A program made the translations under genes and the position numbers. The notes beneath the pieces were generated by a model. The model ran no database searches and was not told the DNA's origin. It saw nothing but the letters and a program-made list of their open reading frames with translations. A stretch of DNA of 34,997 bases from Thermoguttaceae bacterium (GTDB lineage: Bacteria > Planctomycetota > Planctomycetia > Pirellulales > Thermoguttaceae), in NCBI GenBank assembly GCA_017559825.1, contig JAFYQR010000240.1, positions 1-34,997 of the forward strand, in the 5' to 3' direction. This document shows positions 34,149-34,997 of the stretch, one piece after another. Positions within the stretch are counted from its first letter, which is position 1; each line of letters begins with the position of its first letter.

Positions 34149-34825
34149 AAAAAGATATGCGTCTTCGCCAAGCCTTCGGCGAGCAAGCAGTTCAGGGACG
34201 CGTCGACGATCAACCGCGTCGACGGGACGTCCGGCAGCTCCTCGATTCTAACGATTTTTTGCGGCGTGAACAAAAATTTGTTCGGGTTGTTTTCAAAGTA
34301 TCTTTCGTACAGCTTTCCGGCGACGATTCCGACGACGTCCGAGAACGCAAATCGATCTCGCCTTACCCAGTAATACTTGCCGTCGTCGCCTTGGATCGTA
34401 TCGAGGCGCAACGCTCGCGCCGTTTGACGAAGCGTTCGGAAGTCGACGCCGATTTGCTTCGCGTAATCTTTGAAAACCGAAACGGGAACGCGTCCTTCTT
34501 TGGCGAACAGAAAATACGCCCAATCGTTGAAATCGCGTCCGAGTTCGCCGTCCGCCTCATTTTCGAAAAGACGAAACTCAGGGCGGTGGGGAATCTTCCA
34601 GACATTGGCGCGGAGGTCGAGGTCGGGAAAGTAATGTCGCGCGGTTCGGTTGATAAAGCCGGAGTCGAGTCCCAAGTCGGAAGCGCGACGGTAAAGCGCC
34701 GCCGGGTTGACGCTCGTTTTGCGTCCGCGTTCCAAACCGTCGGGTCGCGCCGAAACGACGTTCCAAATCCACGCGGCGACCAACCGACCTCGGTTGAAGT
34801 TTTGATAATTGCAAGCGGTTTTCAT
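34109..34825 (-). CDS. Uncharacterised, possibly DNA-binding protein
   Basis: 238 residues from the ATG at 34825, chosen over an earlier in-frame start at 34912 because a perfect AGGAGG (34840-34835) sits 9 bases upstream. The segment FKDYAKQIGVDFRTLRQTAR followed by GKYYWVRRD looks like a helix-turn-helix with wing. Two other helical parts (ALYRRASDLGLDSGFINRTA) also resemble DNA-binding helices. No catalytic motif is seen. The last ten codons enter the ~36-bp repeat array, so the present C-terminus (DREGFY) was probably created by repeat expansion; the last array unit would give DREGFYWR. A regulator of the neighbouring defence genes is possible but unproven. Confidence 0.6.
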   Translation of the reverse strand: MKTACNYQNFNRGRLVAAWIWNVVSARPDGLERGRKTSVNPAALYRRASDLGLDSGFINRTARHYFPDLDLRANVWKIPHRPEFRLFENEADGELGRDFNDWAYFLFAKEGRVPVSVFKDYAKQIGVDFRTLRQTARALRLDTIQGDDGKYYWVRRDRFAFSDVVGIVAGKLYERYFENNPNKFLFTPQKIVRIEELPDVPSTRLIVDASLNCLLAEGLAKTHIFFDATANEDREGFY

Positions 34826-34834
34826 TTTGTGGTT

Positions 34835-34855
34835 CCTCCTAACGCTCGCATTGTA
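34835..34855 (-). promoter_or_regulatory. Ribosome binding site and probable -10 box of the 34825 gene
   Basis: AGGAGG (34840-34835) precedes ATG 34825, and TACAAT (34855-34850) lies just upstream as a plausible -10. The -35 is weak. A small hairpin (GAGCG-N4-CGCTC, about 34868-34881) lies at the -35 position and might be an operator. Confidence 0.4.
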
Positions 34856-34997
34856 ACAAAAGAACCGGAGCGGAAACGCTCTAATCGAGGAGGAGAAGAA
34901 ATTGCGTTTCAATTCAAGAATGCGCGTCCAAGGGCGCGAGTAAACGCTTTTACATCTAGATTACACTCGGCAAGCTGGAAGAGCTTGAACTCGCAGA

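Noticed and set aside
34935..34997. Possible tRNA or attachment site at the right edge
   Set aside because: A short palindrome (AGCTCTTCCAGCT type) is present, but no cloverleaf or T-loop consensus can be formed, and no integrase is nearby.

Overview
This window is a dense anti-phage defence island. It has no rRNA, tRNA or housekeeping gene, so the host cannot be placed securely. By eye the DNA is moderately GC-rich, with strong GCG, GAC and GTC codon use. Shine-Dalgarno motifs are present before some genes and absent before others. A Planctomycetota-like gut or environmental genome is a weak guess only. Four promoters with TTGnnn-N16-TATAAT/TAGAAT spacing could be read and helped to fix gene starts.

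Left part, plus strand (1-3641): a SIR2-domain gene, possibly cut by the left edge, overlaps a HerA-type ATPase gene. Together they form a two-gene SIR2-HerA defence module. A short relict of a UvrD-type helicase C-terminus follows (about 3755-3982), then a strong two-way hairpin terminator (4022-4063). Minus strand, 4106-7379: a Hachiman system, hamA (DUF1837 nuclease) and hamB (DEAH helicase), with its own promoter at 7521-7548.

Middle, plus strand (8108-17113): an operon I cannot match to a named system. It encodes a CoiA-like zinc-finger protein, a small protein, a coiled-coil gene broken by one in-frame TGA and one frameshift in an A8 run, and a very large protein with a helicase C-terminal domain and a DUF1998-type zinc domain. 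That last gene is also frameshifted. This operon is the best candidate for an undescribed system. An HNH endonuclease gene with its own promoter faces it (17244-18062, minus).

Right part, minus strand (32774 down to 18744): a BREX type 4-like operon. The order of transcription is a protein with three copies of a ~120-residue repeat, brxP (PAPS-reductase-like plus ferredoxin domain), brxC, pglZ, brxL (frameshifted), a 65-residue CxxC protein and a cysteine desulfurase. No DNA methyltransferase is present. The sulfur genes (cysteine desulfurase, CxxC protein, BrxP) suggest sulfur chemistry on DNA takes the place of methylation. The first gene has a short AC repeat directly after the only plausible ATG, and one AC unit more would restore its frame.

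Upstream of the BREX promoter are three unrelated tandem-repeat arrays (52, 60 and about 36 bp periods) and two uncharacterised genes. The ~36-bp array looks like amplified copies of the 3' end of the last gene (34109-34825). Broken frames recur in the unknown operon and the BREX operon. They are either decay, switching, or assembly errors, and the sequence alone cannot tell these apart.
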